Origin: a virus
DNA length: 38,502 nucleotides
Strand: one strand, 5' to 3'
IMG/VR virus record: IMGVR_UViG_3300032561_000056
Location: 1-38,502 of that record
The notes under the pieces: generated by a model
What the model saw: the letters and a program-made list of their open reading frames with translations, nothing else
Databases searched by the model: none
What the model was told of the DNA's origin: nothing
Shown here: one piece after another, positions 29,901-37,215 of the stretch
Position numbering within the stretch: position 1 is the first letter of the stretch
Layout of the letters: every line of letters starts with the position of its first letter
Program-made: the position numbers and the translations under genes

Positions 29901-31661
29901 GTTCACAACCCCAAGGACAAGACCCTTTGGGAAGTAAACATGCGAGTTGCCGCGCCGTTCTACTTTGCCCAAAACCAGGCTTGGCGTCGTGCTTTCCGCG
30001 TCATGCGCGAAGACCCGGGTGCATTTGAGAAGTACCTTAAGTTGTCTTTGGGCGTGACTAACTACATCAGCAGCGCCTCCTCTGGCGGGAACATCCCAAG
30101 CATCTTCATCCCGGGCTCAACTTGGCTGGGCAAGTCCGGCGCCATTGCCGGTACTCGTATTGACCCCAACAGCCCCGGTTGGTTCTTCAACCAAATGAAC
30201 TTTGGCTTTGCGTTCGACCCAATTTCTGTGTCGTCTGTGTTCCCCACGGGCTCGACGGGCTTTGGCCGCCACGACTACCTCTCAGACCTTGGGCTTTTCC
30301 GCCCATCGTGGGGCCCCGTCGTGACCATCCCAATCAAGATGTCCGAGTTCTTCCTTAACAAGTCACACACCTGGCCGATGCTTTCCAAGGTTCTTAACGC
30401 TTGGGTTCTGGGGCCTGCTTCGGCGAACTCGTCGCTGTACAGCGACTTCTTCCCAAACACGGCCGCTCGCGACTTGCTTGAGGTTGGTGTTTCGTTGGCT
30501 GGTGTGTCTGGCATCCCCCAGTTTTCGACCGACGCTTTGAACAGTACCGAAAACCTTGTCATCAACAACGCAATGGACAACCTGTACACGCGTGAATACG
30601 AGAACGTCTACAACAAGTACGACTGGAACAGCATCAACCCCGACACTGGAAACAAATGGACGCAACAGCAAATTGTCCAGTACTGCCGCGGCCAGGCGGA
30701 CCTGAGCATCACCAAGATGTTCAATCAAGTTGGCTTTACCCAGAAGTTCCTCGACGAAGCCCACGCTCAGGCCATCGTCATGTTCTTGGTGAAGTCAGTG
30801 CTTCAGATGGGTTCGCCCGTTGCACTGAGCCTTCAGGAGAAGTTCTCGGCTGACCCCGAGTTCCAAAAGATTCTTGACAGCGTTGACCCACTTACCAAGC
30901 AGAAGTACACGCTTCAGTCGGCGTCGGCAAAGTTTGCGGAGAAGTTCCCCACTCACCTCTACGACCTTGTTGCTCACAGCAGCGGGCCGTACGAGACGTG
31001 GGCGGAAACAACGTCGGCAGTTCAGTTCATTCAGGACCACCCGAACGTTGCTCGTCAGTTCCCCAACGCATCGGCAATGTTGATTACCCGAGGTAATTAC
31101 TCGCCGCAGGCGTACCAACTTGAAGCATCGCTTGGCTTGCGCCAGACGGACGCTCCTCAGGACTACATCAACGCCCTCTTGGTTTCGGCGGGCAACGACT
31201 ACTACTACAACTACCTTGCCACTGAGCCGCAGTTCGGGGGCAACGGGAGCACCGCTGGGCAGGCTATTTCGTACGAACAGTACACCGCCCTCAGCACGGC
31301 GGCAAAGCAGTACGGCATGTCCTCGAACCCGACGTGGTACACCTCGTTTGTTGGTGCTCAGCGGCACAACCTTGAAATAAACGCCTTCAAGGAAATGAAC
31401 ACCATGCTGAAGTCCAAGGACGTACCAGACGCCGTCTTCGGTGGGGCCGGCGAAAAAGCCAAGTTCGAAAACCTCATTCAGCAATACAACGGGGCTTTGT
31501 CCCAGGTCAACGATTTGGTTTCTGTTGGCGACAAGACGATTGCCAACTACGTCCGCCAGGAATGGTATGCGTTCTGTCTCCAGGCGGCTGCCAACCCGTA
31601 CTACAAGAACCAGGGGTACTTCTTGACCTCAGTCCTTGCCAAACTACCCACCGCGAACTAA
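23934..31661 (+). CDS. Giant 2575-aa virion-type protein with zincin and GNAT-like segments
   Basis: This is the largest gene of the window. Two enzyme-like segments are visible. Around residues 1000-1060, HVAIIRGDVVGAATTRM with PGHGTAHDAIKKA resembles a GNAT acetyltransferase core. At 1344-1353, LVHELWHH gives an HExxH zinc peptidase motif (His1348, Glu1349, His1352), with a likely third ligand in DEYFAE (Glu1446 or Glu1450). The remainder is long alpha-helical sequence without transmembrane segments. Location between portal and scaffold, size, and multiple domains fit the phage polyvalent/ejected proteins that enter the host with DNA. A role in wall penetration, head maturation or host takeover is inferred. 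Confidence 0.7.
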   Translation: MADFTPVGGVEANAEGHRPGYTISDSTVTDPGLDATNALGFSTDHKLATFIADNSGLGNSPDALLGYAQAHDLNANQVSAAAKYMLLHHHIDQYLGQQTQQESLWGAFTHTVFSGVRSAVDSWQNALFHNQNEIQGFNSGGVLGALGANASQDVKTAENIPKDVSKVAGAIPGAVEGIGKKLYNIQMQSEAQQAEAIQNQGFVKGVLGSSAYPGIISGATQGTDDIAKFVWDVAKRFGVSSEELMTLGFEGPKGNWLGNIEDLGATFANAIRSTGDLVNPFSKSNGFMLMAHTMAFYQSVAAKYGWAHAMGYALPSVMASLATDGAVSAGVTAEDAVTAASDDEVINTVNNALSSNEPISDDLKASYEKAMERRAARLKAQKITEEGQAGSKAMKASEKFFDYSTRPLSSMFKAARSMGKPMASVKMNALYLTTQESALKSSDPWIKDMWDKTRNGIAYDASGRPMGTDGQVLASYFGLDKGSMFFSPVSGLTDFYTKWIGADPLGAYGKAVGGAFSFDGFSGMLGRWFGGLGVRSADDVQRAYNEYGRVRRAFQYMATHNAAEIADAFRNTYSNDAVRDVSAGSLLSRLGEAKTVDEVIKIHQDVAEGFSMTKGMVPTMTYYEVTKAALKGKLGEILHTVGDAFETDGRFREYIAKAVMEQTGVDIRPNNALLYIANGDSVLSTTAFARWLSTRFTRDAMYIDDLLGKVENRVVRVGSADAIPAIMDFLRSCLMDETTIKTVGDALLHTTNKQDYINVYRHAMYHAVMRRVTAGMNKAELSVFLATSSDHVWNEVIRMTGLDGGSRTAFASIAGEFGADAAQTVNSDAAKFGGIGLTHLGELRFPRAAELRGLAKRTEAITATIYASQHGQELATQLLKLEDLQKLAEFHGADLNGADEVVRTKIQEAVKKIEPVATRFEASGVSPETHAINKGAEQFKEDGGRVLYMKNTKRQRRMLFNQAADIRIAANVMVNRPQEAARMRTLADAIEKIASGAEGHVAIIRGDVVGAATTRMDDNGVVKIDEMAHMPGHGTAHDAIKKAIAKIAYGTDSPIEGAGLAFTPDEVAEIASDPKLAETDMVKGYNTGHDGVQSIIAKHMADKYAAESEKLANAYDEIRAEVFNIQPRINSLADEIARGNSESLFAYAMGMGDKPADPKELIQEMNSLKGRQTAFQDAATELARRMESPTYTEEELRNAVIALREATHNSLELSEMLKTGRGYKPPEMKKFIADSYSQDLQDEDLYEMPASETGWDRGVIDRLKDRLQETFPGNPETAQKFIDQLNSFADMIGKGMFKGLFTWKVGGESPIALGVYPQAGNYNPYDTIMNIFDKALRNPAYLKHTLVHELWHHLSTYAPDGVLKGLRDELTSAQEDFLSKFPLREYINSKDYAFEADPEEKKYLESLASKFRGAENIPVNQIDFRRLPYYIMRYGGRNYHLANLDEYFAEKMTFATEDTMTNNPTLRAARRIFGATLEGIGAVHGNNFAEEVFKDFWEQRFTDFSPVKDTLTMRLKNLDAQAFNALVKDPPIETVQKLVKEMYAAYKGKNPYTLAWQRTADGINRFLSKTFVPLALFSGGWALRVGASEATLNSLRFGGWASFDAKVMTAIAKHEARGLMALEDATKERGLIRNVVAGALLGVEKNIVRGMDQFQRDRMLDDFVGTIIRHNGHLPGGVHEVEDTVFNDKTVENAMAGLVLGVDDKGRFIMADTHSSKDGGWGYLSSGSADYVRALREHITRLANDPLLNPTSKKLEEIFYEAGLKSMGGDLNNLPREVERLSADEQRQEIISAGASQYRTPESVEILREQLEQTALDSINSLSEADRVRFDRDLGRLNATSPLARNSAHEEWAAVIAENAIKSVMGKDETGYIFHSPLVMQAANPETIKSMDEFTRDLNGMGATAPTNIPSSMTKASAPGRYSLQHLTQVGHDKFLGPIVNKMVREPTFLLEQHYAMEKLRDLVKINAVDEETAQAMADERAFRNMSKYVHNPKDKTLWEVNMRVAAPFYFAQNQAWRRAFRVMREDPGAFEKYLKLSLGVTNYISSASSGGNIPSIFIPGSTWLGKSGAIAGTRIDPNSPGWFFNQMNFGFAFDPISVSSVFPTGSTGFGRHDYLSDLGLFRPSWGPVVTIPIKMSEFFLNKSHTWPMLSKVLNAWVLGPASANSSLYSDFFPNTAARDLLEVGVSLAGVSGIPQFSTDALNSTENLVINNAMDNLYTREYENVYNKYDWNSINPDTGNKWTQQQIVQYCRGQADLSITKMFNQVGFTQKFLDEAHAQAIVMFLVKSVLQMGSPVALSLQEKFSADPEFQKILDSVDPLTKQKYTLQSASAKFAEKFPTHLYDLVAHSSGPYETWAETTSAVQFIQDHPNVARQFPNASAMLITRGNYSPQAYQLEASLGLRQTDAPQDYINALLVSAGNDYYYNYLATEPQFGGNGSTAGQAISYEQYTALSTAAKQYGMSSNPTWYTSFVGAQRHNLEINAFKEMNTMLKSKDVPDAVFGGAGEKAKFENLIQQYNGALSQVNDLVSVGDKTIANYVRQEWYAFCLQAAANPYYKNQGYFLTSVLAKLPTAN

Positions 31662-31670
31662 GGAGTAGCA

Positions 31671-32159
31671 ATGCCCGGAGAAACACCAGCACCCGAAAAG
31701 ACATACGGTACCGAAGACTTTGCGATGCTAGCCCACAACTACCAAGTGCCCATGTCGTCTGAATCGCTGAAGCAGATGGCCGATGGGGCGGATGAGGGCA
31801 AGTTCAAGGCATTCGAGGAATACCTCAAGACAACCGCCCAAGGACTCTACCCTTCGTTCGCCCCACAGATTGCCTCAGGCATTCCCACGGCGTACTTGCT
31901 TGAGCCGTACCGCCAGTCGGCCAAGCAAATGTTGGGAGAGAACTTCGAACCCGACTTTATGAACGACCCCAAGGCGTCGGCCGCATTGATGGGTGGCCAG
32001 GACGAAAAGACTGGACGCCCCACGCCTATGACGCTGGACCAGTGGAAGAACCACATCCGGACCGAGCCCGCCTTCAAGTGGGCCTACACTCCCGAAGCCC
32101 ACGCCCGGGCGAACATGTTGTTAAACACCCTCAAGACAGGAATGGAACAGGTGCAATAG
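31671..32159 (+). CDS. Virion-associated protein candidate (162 aa)
   Basis: ATG 31671 follows AAGGAGTAGCA. The protein is soluble and largely helical, with KTYGTEDFAMLAHNYQVPMS and MTLDQWKNHIRTEPAFKWAY, and no recognised motif. It stands between the giant protein and a 492-aa protein with matching coupling. The C-terminal QWKNHIRTEPAFKWAYTPEA segment looks like the ends of ejected or internal virion proteins. A companion of the giant protein is a reasonable guess. Confidence 0.6.
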   Translation: MPGETPAPEKTYGTEDFAMLAHNYQVPMSSESLKQMADGADEGKFKAFEEYLKTTAQGLYPSFAPQIASGIPTAYLLEPYRQSAKQMLGENFEPDFMNDPKASAALMGGQDEKTGRPTPMTLDQWKNHIRTEPAFKWAYTPEAHARANMLLNTLKTGMEQVQ

Positions 32160-33638
32160 ATGGGAACCCCTCAGAAGCCAGCCCCGCCCAAGAAGCCCAT
32201 TGTCCAGAACGGGCAAATGATTTTTGGTTCCGTCGGTGGTGGAAAGTACCTTAGCCTTGGCGAAGTCATTAAAGGTTTGGGTATTAGTCCTATCTACAAT
32301 GGCGTTGACTACAGCAAGCAGTTTCTTCAGTACGCTCAGCCGACCGTTAACGGCCAGGTTGTCATGGCTCCGGTCACAAAATCCAGCGAGTTAGCGGACG
32401 GCATCTCTTACCTCATCGGTCAGTACCCGATGCTTGGCGACTATCTTGCCCAGAAGTTCCAGATGACCGAAGGGCAGAAACTACCGCCCGGGTTTGCGGA
32501 AATCAACTGGCGTTCAATTGAAGCGGCCGGTGGGAACATGTTCAAGGCGGTTCCTCCCGCCCTGGCTTCCGCCAACAAAGAGATTGCCAACGAACAGCAG
32601 GCGATTGCCCAACTCCGCAACAACCTGAACTACGGCATCTCTGCTGGCATCGCCAGCGCCACCGCCAGCCAACAGGCCAATGCCATCGACAACATCCAGC
32701 AGACCATTGAAAACTGGTACGGCGCTGCATTTCCTGAAATGACGCAGTGGCTTACTAACGCGCTGACGGGACTTATCACCCAGCAGGGAGACCACCTCAT
32801 CAACCACTACGCGCTCATGGACGTGTTGCGTGGTGAGGTTAAACCGCCAGGAATGTCTGACGCAACCTTCAGCAAAATCAAGCAGGACTACGAAACCGCT
32901 TTCCCTGGACTTGTTAAGTACAACTCGGGCAAGGGCAACGTTCGCATGAGCGAAAAGCAGTATCAGGACTACACCCAAAGCATCATGAACGTAGCGACGC
33001 AGTACGGTGCCCCGATGCCTGGACGTAACCAAATCGCCGAAATCCTGAACCACCACATCTCCGCAGCCGAGTACACCCAGCGAGTGCAGGACATTTACTC
33101 TCAAGTAATCAACGCCGACGCGGGCACCCGCTCCTTGCTGAAGAACGAGTTCGGTATTACTCACAGCGACTTGATGCAGTACATGCTCACGGGCGAAACG
33201 CCAAAGGACAAGAAGGCGCTTGGCTTACCCCAGATGCAGCGACAGGTGGCAACCGCTGAGATTCAGGACTACGCAAACCGTGTTGGTCTTAAGGGTCTTT
33301 CTTTCTCCGGAGCAACTGACCTGGCAGACATGGCCAAACTTGCAGGCACAGCGGGCAATCAGGGCCTTGCTTATGGTGTCAACCAGATTGAGCAAGGTGT
33401 TCTTGGGGCCAGTCGTGACGTTGCACTCACCCGCAGCCTTCCCGGGGCGAACACCCCCACCCTTAACACGAACACGTTGCTTGCTTCGCAGTTGGCAGGA
33501 TTCGGTGGCATCAACCAAGTTGCCGCTCAAACTGAAGTGGCTCGTGCCGAACAAGCAAAGGTCGCTCCGTTCGAAAAGGGCGGTGGCTACGTCGAGACCT
33601 CTAAGGGCGTTACTGGACTTGGCTCCGCAAGGACCTAA
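32160..33638 (+). CDS. Virion-associated protein candidate (492 aa)
   Basis: ATG 32160 directly follows the previous stop. The protein is helix-rich with a Gln/Ala/Asn-rich central coiled region (NEQQAIAQLRNNLNYGISAG, TASQQANAIDNIQQTIENWY) and a Gly-rich C-terminus (KGGGYVETSKGVTGLGSART). Such proteins with long amphipathic helices are typical of internal ejection proteins of podoviruses, where three genes of this sort often sit together. No enzymatic motif is seen. The assignment as an ejection or internal protein is inference. Confidence 0.6.
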   Translation: MGTPQKPAPPKKPIVQNGQMIFGSVGGGKYLSLGEVIKGLGISPIYNGVDYSKQFLQYAQPTVNGQVVMAPVTKSSELADGISYLIGQYPMLGDYLAQKFQMTEGQKLPPGFAEINWRSIEAAGGNMFKAVPPALASANKEIANEQQAIAQLRNNLNYGISAGIASATASQQANAIDNIQQTIENWYGAAFPEMTQWLTNALTGLITQQGDHLINHYALMDVLRGEVKPPGMSDATFSKIKQDYETAFPGLVKYNSGKGNVRMSEKQYQDYTQSIMNVATQYGAPMPGRNQIAEILNHHISAAEYTQRVQDIYSQVINADAGTRSLLKNEFGITHSDLMQYMLTGETPKDKKALGLPQMQRQVATAEIQDYANRVGLKGLSFSGATDLADMAKLAGTAGNQGLAYGVNQIEQGVLGASRDVALTRSLPGANTPTLNTNTLLASQLAGFGGINQVAAQTEVARAEQAKVAPFEKGGGYVETSKGVTGLGSART

Positions 33639-33642
33639 CGCC

Positions 33643-33671
33643 GTAACATCTCAATATCCGTAATGTACAAT
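33643..33671 (+). promoter_or_regulatory. Promoter candidate before scaffold/capsid genes
   Basis: GTAACA (33643-33648, four of six), 17 nt, TACAAT (33666-33671, five of six). It lies in a 184-base gap, the largest in the late operon, so it may boost capsid gene expression. A CCAAA-CCCA-TTTGG hairpin follows at about 33716-33729. Confidence 0.45.
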
Positions 33672-33822
33672 CTAAATAGGTAGTTGGCCCTGTTTGGCCG
33701 CAGGCGCGCTGGCTTCCAAACCCATTTGGGGAAGGCACAACCCCGATGCGTAAAGGTGCAGTTTTACAACTTATCCGCTTTGTTAACCTCTGGCAAAGTG
33801 CGTACCCGCAAGGAGCGATTGC

Positions 33823-34305
33823 ATGGCATACGACGACGATTTTGACGAGCAGGAAACGCAGAACCAACCGCTTGACCCGAACATTCGGAAGCAGTTGCGT
33901 GAAGCGGAGAAGGCTCGCAAAGAACTGGAGCAGATGCGCCAGGAACTTGAAACTCAGAAGCGTGAAGTATTGCTGGCTAAGGCAGGTATTCCAGACTCAC
34001 CTCTCGGAAATCTTTTCCGAGACGCTTACCGTGGTGAAGCAGACCTTGAGGCAATCCGCCAAAAGGCCCGCGAGTACGGTATCTTGGACGCCCCGCCCGC
34101 GCAAGCAGGACAGTCGAATGACCTTGAACTCGAAGCCCTTCGTCGGGCGCAGGGTGCGACTATTGGTTCTGTCGGGGCAACCCCCGACCCCCAGCAGGAG
34201 TACTACGCGGCACTGGCGGACGCAAAGAGCGTTGAGGAAGTCATGGCAATTGCACGTGGAGAAGTCGGCCGCAAGGTCGGTGTAACCACAGCGGGGATGT
34301 ACTAA
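33823..34305 (+). CDS. Capsid scaffolding protein
   Basis: This 160-aa protein follows GCAAGGAGCGATTGC. It has an acidic N-terminus (MAYDDDFDEQETQNQPLDPN), then a long heptad-rich helix, IRKQLREAEKARKELEQMRQ, extended by QELETQKREVL. A helical C-terminus ends with basic residues (EVGRKVGVTTAGMY). Placement directly before the capsid gene and this composition are typical of actinophage scaffolds, which guide capsid assembly and leave or are lost before packaging. Confidence 0.8.
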   Translation: MAYDDDFDEQETQNQPLDPNIRKQLREAEKARKELEQMRQELETQKREVLLAKAGIPDSPLGNLFRDAYRGEADLEAIRQKAREYGILDAPPAQAGQSNDLELEALRRAQGATIGSVGATPDPQQEYYAALADAKSVEEVMAIARGEVGRKVGVTTAGMY

Positions 34306-34306
34306 G

Positions 34307-34325
34307 CCTTTCACTTCCTGAAAGG
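34307..34325 (+). promoter_or_regulatory. Hairpin masking the capsid ribosome site
   Basis: CCTTTCA-CTTCC-TGAAAGG sits between the scaffold stop and the capsid gene. The AAAGGA Shine-Dalgarno (34321-34326) lies in its 3' arm, 10 bases before ATG 34337. It may tune capsid-to-scaffold ratio or mRNA stability. Confidence 0.35.
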
Positions 34326-34336
34326 AATCACCCCTT

Positions 34337-35632
34337 ATGGCGACTGACGCCTATAACGTATCGGGTACCGACGCCTTTACCGGCCAGACTACCCTCGATT
34401 TCTCGAAGGCCGCTTACGACCGACTGGCATACTTTGCCCTTCGTCCTGAGTTGTACTTCGACGCCGCTGCTGACGTTCAGCCGACTGCTCAGGCCATGCC
34501 TGGTGCTTCGGTAACGTTCACCATCGTCAACGACTTGCCAATCTCGTCCTCGGCCCTGTCCGAGTCGTCCGACGTTGCAGTCACCGCCCTTTCCGACTCG
34601 CAGGTCACGCTGACCTTGGCCGAATACGGTAACGCCGTACTCACGACTGCCAAGTTGCGCGGTACCTCGTTCGTGGACATTGACCCTGTTGTCGCCAACG
34701 TCGTTGGTTACAACGCCGGTGTGTCGATTGACACGATTGCTCGTGGTGCCCTCGACAACGGCACCAACGTGATGTACGCATCGGGTCTGGGCGCTACGTC
34801 GCTTGGTTCCGTAACGGCTCGTTCGTCGGTTGCTGCGGCAAACACTTTGTCCTCGCTGGACATTCGTGTCGCTCGTGCTCGTCTGCGCTCGCAGAACGTT
34901 CCCACGTTCGGCGGTATGTACGTCGGTTACATTCACCCCGACTTGGTTGCCGACCTTCAGGGCGAAACCATTTCTGGTTCAAACGTTCAGGGTTGGCGTG
35001 CGCCTCACGTGTACGCTCAGCCGGGTGAAATCTGGACTGGTGAGTTGGGTGCCTTCGAAGGCGTCCGTTGGATTGAAACGCCTCGCGCTCCCGTGTTCGC
35101 GGGTGCTGGCGCTTCGTCAACAAACGTCTACGGCACCATCGTCTTGGGCCGTCAGGCTCTTGCCAAGGCGTACTCGATGATTGACGGCAATGGCGCGTAC
35201 CCACACGTCGTGCCCGGTCCCATCACCGACCGTCTGCGCCGTTACGTCCCGCTGGGTTGGTACTGGCTTGGTGCTTACGGTATTTTCCGTCAGGCTTCTG
35301 TCATGCGTATTGAGTCGTCCTCGTTGCTCGGTGCTGACATTGGCACCTCGTTCGACCCGAACATTGACATGGGTGAATCTTCCGCTGTCACCACCTCGCT
35401 GTCAAGCGTTGCGTTCAACACGCCTTCTACGGGCTTCGCAACGTTCACGGCTTCGGCGGCTCCGGGTCTTGCTACCGACGATTCAGTTGTTATCTCTGGT
35501 GCCACCACCAGCGGCATCAACGGCACCTACGTCGTCACCGCGGTCAACACTGCGCTCAACCAGTTCACGGTTGCAAGCAGCCTCAGCACTGGTACGCTCG
35601 GCTCCGCCAGCGTGGTCTACCCGGCCAACTAG
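34337..35632 (+). CDS. Major capsid protein (N4 gp56-like) with C-terminal beta domain
   Basis: This is a 431-aa protein. The N-terminal region (LDFSKAAYDRLAYFALRPEL, AQAMPGASVTFTIVNDLPIS) and the central TLAEYGNAVLTTAKLRGTSF plus GMYVGYIHPDLVADLQ are characteristic of the N4-gp56 family of HK97-fold capsid proteins. Residues about 355-431 form an added domain (DDSVVISGATTSGINGTYVV, NQFTVASSLS) resembling segments in the 955-aa tail protein. It probably projects from the capsid surface and may stabilise it or bind host polysaccharide. It follows scaffold in the usual order. Confidence 0.9.
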   Translation: MATDAYNVSGTDAFTGQTTLDFSKAAYDRLAYFALRPELYFDAAADVQPTAQAMPGASVTFTIVNDLPISSSALSESSDVAVTALSDSQVTLTLAEYGNAVLTTAKLRGTSFVDIDPVVANVVGYNAGVSIDTIARGALDNGTNVMYASGLGATSLGSVTARSSVAAANTLSSLDIRVARARLRSQNVPTFGGMYVGYIHPDLVADLQGETISGSNVQGWRAPHVYAQPGEIWTGELGAFEGVRWIETPRAPVFAGAGASSTNVYGTIVLGRQALAKAYSMIDGNGAYPHVVPGPITDRLRRYVPLGWYWLGAYGIFRQASVMRIESSSLLGADIGTSFDPNIDMGESSAVTTSLSSVAFNTPSTGFATFTASAAPGLATDDSVVISGATTSGINGTYVVTAVNTALNQFTVASSLSTGTLGSASVVYPAN

Positions 35633-35650
35633 TAGGAATAGGGGACGAGT

Positions 35651-35800
35651 ATGCCATGGCCTCGTAATTGCGCCGCATGTCGTTCGTTCGACGTGCAGGC
35701 AGGGATTGATGAAATCCACTGCCTCATCTGCGGTCGTCTTACTGACCTCAATGGCGTACTCGTCCCCGTTTCCGACCAGTTCACTTCGGAGGAACTATGA
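35651..35800 (+). CDS. 49-aa zinc-ribbon protein after capsid
   Basis: ATG 35651 to TGA 35798-35800, preceded by AGGGGA. It reads MPWPRNCAACRSFDVQAGID, then EIHCLICGRLTDLNG, a two-CxxC zinc ribbon. Its stop overlaps the next start (ATGA). Small zinc-ribbon genes after the capsid gene are common in actinophages as I recall, with unknown roles. Confidence 0.6.
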   Translation: MPWPRNCAACRSFDVQAGIDEIHCLICGRLTDLNGVLVPVSDQFTSEEL

Positions 35801-35976
35801 CTGTACCTACCGGCCTCGGCCTCACGCGTGGATTAGACGCTGCCGACCCAATCCCCGGACGTTCGTTTGACCATGTTGCCGCTGCAAAGCGCAATGACGC
35901 CAGCGCCGTCAAGGGAGAAACCTCAGACCCGTGCTATTGCGGGAACTGCACCATGACAGACGCAAGGTGGATGTAA
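35797..35976 (+). CDS. 59-aa protein with CYCGNC motif
   Basis: The frame ATG 35797 to TAA 35974-35976 overlaps both neighbours. It is mostly polar and ends with SDPCYCGNCTMTDARWM, three cysteines that could bind metal or form a disulfide. No family is recognised. Coupling on both sides supports expression within the late operon. Confidence 0.55.
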   Translation: MTVPTGLGLTRGLDAADPIPGRSFDHVAAAKRNDASAVKGETSDPCYCGNCTMTDARWM

Positions 35977-36233
35977 TGGAATCACGCGCCGCATTCAAGA
36001 CCATCTCGGAGTTCGACCTTCGTAGTGGCGCCGCAAACACGGTGGACACTGGAATCATTCCGCCCCCTGTTACCTCGACCACCACGTCTGGCCCCGTCAA
36101 CCGTGGTATGGAAGCGAACACTGGCCGCGACGGTTTTCAGGCTCCCCTGATTACCGGCATCACCACCATTGACTACGCTGCTGCCACTATTCAGCCTGAA
36201 GTCATCCCCTTCAAGGTTCGAGAGGACATTTAA
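35976..36233 (+). CDS. Small late protein (85 aa)
   Basis: ATG 35976 overlaps the preceding stop (TAATG). The protein is rich in Thr, Pro and Gly (DTGIIPPPVTSTTTSGPVNR, QAPLITGITTIDYAAATIQP) with little helix, compatible with an extended virion component or assembly peptide. It is unrecognised. Confidence 0.6.
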   Translation: MESRAAFKTISEFDLRSGAANTVDTGIIPPPVTSTTTSGPVNRGMEANTGRDGFQAPLITGITTIDYAAATIQPEVIPFKVREDI

Positions 36234-36463
36234 TGCCTAGCCGTTTTGACGATGTGTTTAGCACGGACAACCGTGAGCGTCCTGGCTTTGTGATGGACTT
36301 CCGCCCGACCACTCTGCTTGAGCAGAGCCAGATGGGTATTGACCGCGTGAACAAGCCAGTCGGTACTGCCACCACGCCTCGCGGCGAAGTGCAGACTACG
36401 GGTGGTCGTGGTACCACGGACACCGAGGCCGCAATCCGTCTTGGAGCGCAAGGTCGAAAGTAG
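36233..36463 (+). CDS. Small late protein (76 aa)
   Basis: ATG 36233 shares one base with the previous stop. The sequence is polar and likely disordered (MPSRFDDVFSTDNRERPGFV, TTPRGEVQTTGGRGTTDTEA), ending in a basic residue cluster. No motif is seen. Its position between capsid and tail-end genes suggests a minor structural or assembly role. Confidence 0.6.
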   Translation: MPSRFDDVFSTDNRERPGFVMDFRPTTLLEQSQMGIDRVNKPVGTATTPRGEVQTTGGRGTTDTEAAIRLGAQGRK

Positions 36464-36469
36464 TCCGGA

Positions 36470-36880
36470 GTGGCAACCTTCACTCCGCCCGTAGCATACG
36501 ATAACCCACCCATCCTGCCCTTTGCAGGTGGGCTGGGGAATCGTTTGTTTAGGTACTTCCCCAATCGCAAGCGTTTTATTGCGGTGTTCGCTCTCAGCGA
36601 CGGCACGTTTGTTCAGGACACGCCTAACGGCTTTGACCTGAGCGGCAACATCGTTGGTGTGTCGAACACCAACATTCCGTACCCGTACGACCCCAACAAC
36701 CCTTCTGCTCCGTACTCAACGTCCTACTACGTCAACTACCAACACACGCCCCCGGTCCCAACGTCCACCAGCGTATCCCACAACCCCTGGATTACTAAAG
36801 TGTACCTAGGGCCGACAACCATTTCGGCTTCCGAAAAAACGGCACTGACTGCCGCTGGCTACGGAGGATGCATTCAATGA
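36470..36880 (+). CDS. Late structural protein candidate (136 aa)
   Basis: GTG 36470 is the only plausible start. The protein is aromatic- and Pro-rich (GGLGNRLFRYFPNRKRFIAV, GFDLSGNIVGVSNTNIPYPY) and ends with WITKVYLGPTTISASEKTAL, beta-rich and without enzyme motifs. It may be a head-tail connector or a short virion protein. The ribosome site is weak (CCGGAG adjoining the GTG), so read-through coupling from the previous gene is likely. Confidence 0.6.
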   Translation: MATFTPPVAYDNPPILPFAGGLGNRLFRYFPNRKRFIAVFALSDGTFVQDTPNGFDLSGNIVGVSNTNIPYPYDPNNPSAPYSTSYYVNYQHTPPVPTSTSVSHNPWITKVYLGPTTISASEKTALTAAGYGGCIQ

Positions 36881-37215
36881 CGACACTACGACACAACACA
36901 GGTGTATGCCCCGAAGGGTGCTTCGGGTGCAAGGTGGCTTCGGTTGCCTTTGCTCCTTCGGCTATGCCTACCCGGTCCGAGGCAAGCACGGTTGAACGTG
37001 AGACTCGCATCATGCACAAAGACGTGGCCGCCTACCGGCGTCTACGCAAGAACGGATTACAGCCTAAGTCGGTGAAGGGCTCTGCCCGGCTTGAGGCCCG
37101 CGCCGACTCCAAGTGGGAAGTCGAAACGAACACGTCCCTCAAGGGCGACACGAAACTTGGCAAGCGCCTAGACGAAACCCAAGCGGCAATCAACAAAGGT
37201 GAATCGGTACTCTAA
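36877..37215 (+). CDS. Small late protein with Cys-rich N-terminus (112 aa)
   Basis: ATG 36877 is chosen because GGAGG lies nine bases upstream and ATGA overlaps the previous stop; ATG 36868 would touch the ribosome site. The sequence begins [20 protein letters not shown], with three cysteines that could hold a metal. It continues as a basic helical protein ([36 protein letters not shown]). A nucleic-acid or assembly role is possible; none is established. Confidence 0.65.
   Translation: MTTLRHNTGVCPEGCFGCKVASVAFAPSAMPTRSEASTVERETRIMHKDVAAYRRLRKNGLQPKSVKGSARLEARADSKWEVETNTSLKGDTKLGKRLDETQAAINKGESVL

Noticed and set aside
23934-31661. Giant protein as an N4-like virion RNA polymerase
   Set aside because: Only one DxxGR-like string (DDKGRF) is present, and no accompanying polymerase motifs are recognisable. 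A profile search would be decisive, but the sequence as read supports a zincin-bearing protein instead.
33746-34285. 179-aa frame overlapping the scaffold gene
   Set aside because: Its composition is Arg/Thr/Ser-rich without domains, and it covers the scaffold gene in another phase. The scaffold frame has the better ribosome site, protein character and family fit.
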